From the NCBI RefSeq assembly GCF_038502225.1, contig NC_091357.1, forward strand, positions 7,715,119 through 7,779,118: a stretch of 64,000 nucleotides of DNA, given 5' to 3'. A model generated the notes under the pieces. That model saw only the letters and a list, made by a program, of their open reading frames with translations, had not been told where the DNA came from and ran no database searches. A program made the translations under genes and the position numbers. The stretch's first letter is position 1. Every line of letters starts with the position of its first letter. The DNA is from Cherax quadricarinatus. Taxonomy: Eukaryota > Arthropoda > Malacostraca > Decapoda > Parastacidae. Positions 63,870 through 64,000 of this stretch are shown here, piece after piece.

Positions 63870-64000
63870 TCCAGGTAGATGAAGTGGAGGTGGATGTCTA
63901 CCAATTGTTGATTCACTGGGGGTGAGGATGGGTTATTACTCCCATGACCTAGTCCTAGACCAGGCTTCTGTAATGACCTGATGCTAGCTAGCAACATGCA
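63870..64000. other. End of window, unassigned
   Basis: Short unique-looking sequence after the LINE 3' end; no gene seen. Confidence 0.5.

Larger units (their letters stand above)
60487..63870 (+). mobile_element. CR1-like LINE interrupted by a Tigger transposon
   Basis: LINE sequence occupies 60487-60631 and 62971-63870. The first part starts before the FADD box (here mutated to ADDNR); the second resumes at TATAAACAAAGTTTTCCAGT. Readable pieces include LGVVMSEDLTFKDHN, MEALDLYSLERRRERY and ELDRYLKSVPDQPGCGS, with frame breaks (stop after FK at 63269; frameshift near 63577). It ends with the 3' tail GGAATAACCTCCAGGTAGG. The truncation point is nearly the same as in the copy at 1484. Confidence 0.88.

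Overview
This window looks like intergenic or intronic nuclear DNA from an arthropod, most likely a decapod crustacean (crayfish, lobster or shrimp type). It has no operons, Shine-Dalgarno sites or dense coding. It holds very long microsatellites, many minisatellite arrays, CR1-like LINEs, a Tigger (pogo) DNA transposon, Penelope-like (PLE) remnants with GIY-YIG and hammerhead-like motifs, tRNA-derived SINEs and degenerate TTAGG/CCTAA runs. The decapod assignment is inference from repeat families remembered as typical of that group; no database was searched. Adding up the arrays listed, about 20 kb (roughly 30%) is tandem repeat.

Layout. 0-5 kb: a 24-bp minisatellite, CT tracts, a 5'-truncated CR1-like LINE (1484-2465), PLE terminal-repeat-like pieces with hammerhead-like cores (about 2690-2880 and 3386-3602), a decayed LINE (3690-4890) and a retroelement C-terminal fragment (4905-5139). 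5-10 kb: tRNA-like foldback pieces, a second LINE family on the minus strand, and a decayed Tigger transposase (8157-9744). 10-14.5 kb: a CCTG/CCTT array, then a 39-bp array. 14.5-20.5 kb: GA/CT/CA tracts, a tRNA-SINE, and the best LINE of the window (16573-19730, minus), with endonuclease and reverse transcriptase broken by one stop. 20.6-23.85 kb: a 23-bp satellite-like array containing an 894-bp duplicated block. 24-34 kb: a palindromic 31-bp array, a tRNA-derived foldback (26702-26948), and 24-, 14-, 38- and 33-bp arrays. 34-40 kb: LINE pieces, an inverted pair of PLE terminal repeats and several small arrays. 40.5-45.7 kb: a 5.2-kb array of 32-bp units with a local 160-bp higher-order repeat. 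46-50.3 kb: LINE, SINE and PLE remnants, including a GIY-YIG coding remnant between inverted terminal repeats. 52-54.7 kb: a 24/25-bp array split by a young LINE. 55.9-56.04 kb: the one plausible host-gene exon. 60.5-63.87 kb: a LINE split by a nearly intact Tigger.

No complete host gene, rRNA, CRISPR array or canonical cellular tRNA gene was seen. The gene-like units are mobile-element proteins: LINE EN/RT, Tigger DDE transposase and PLE GIY-YIG nuclease. They are related by nesting (Tigger in LINE, LINE in minisatellite, SINE in LINE, and PLE remnant beside a tandemly amplified flank), which gives a relative history of insertions.
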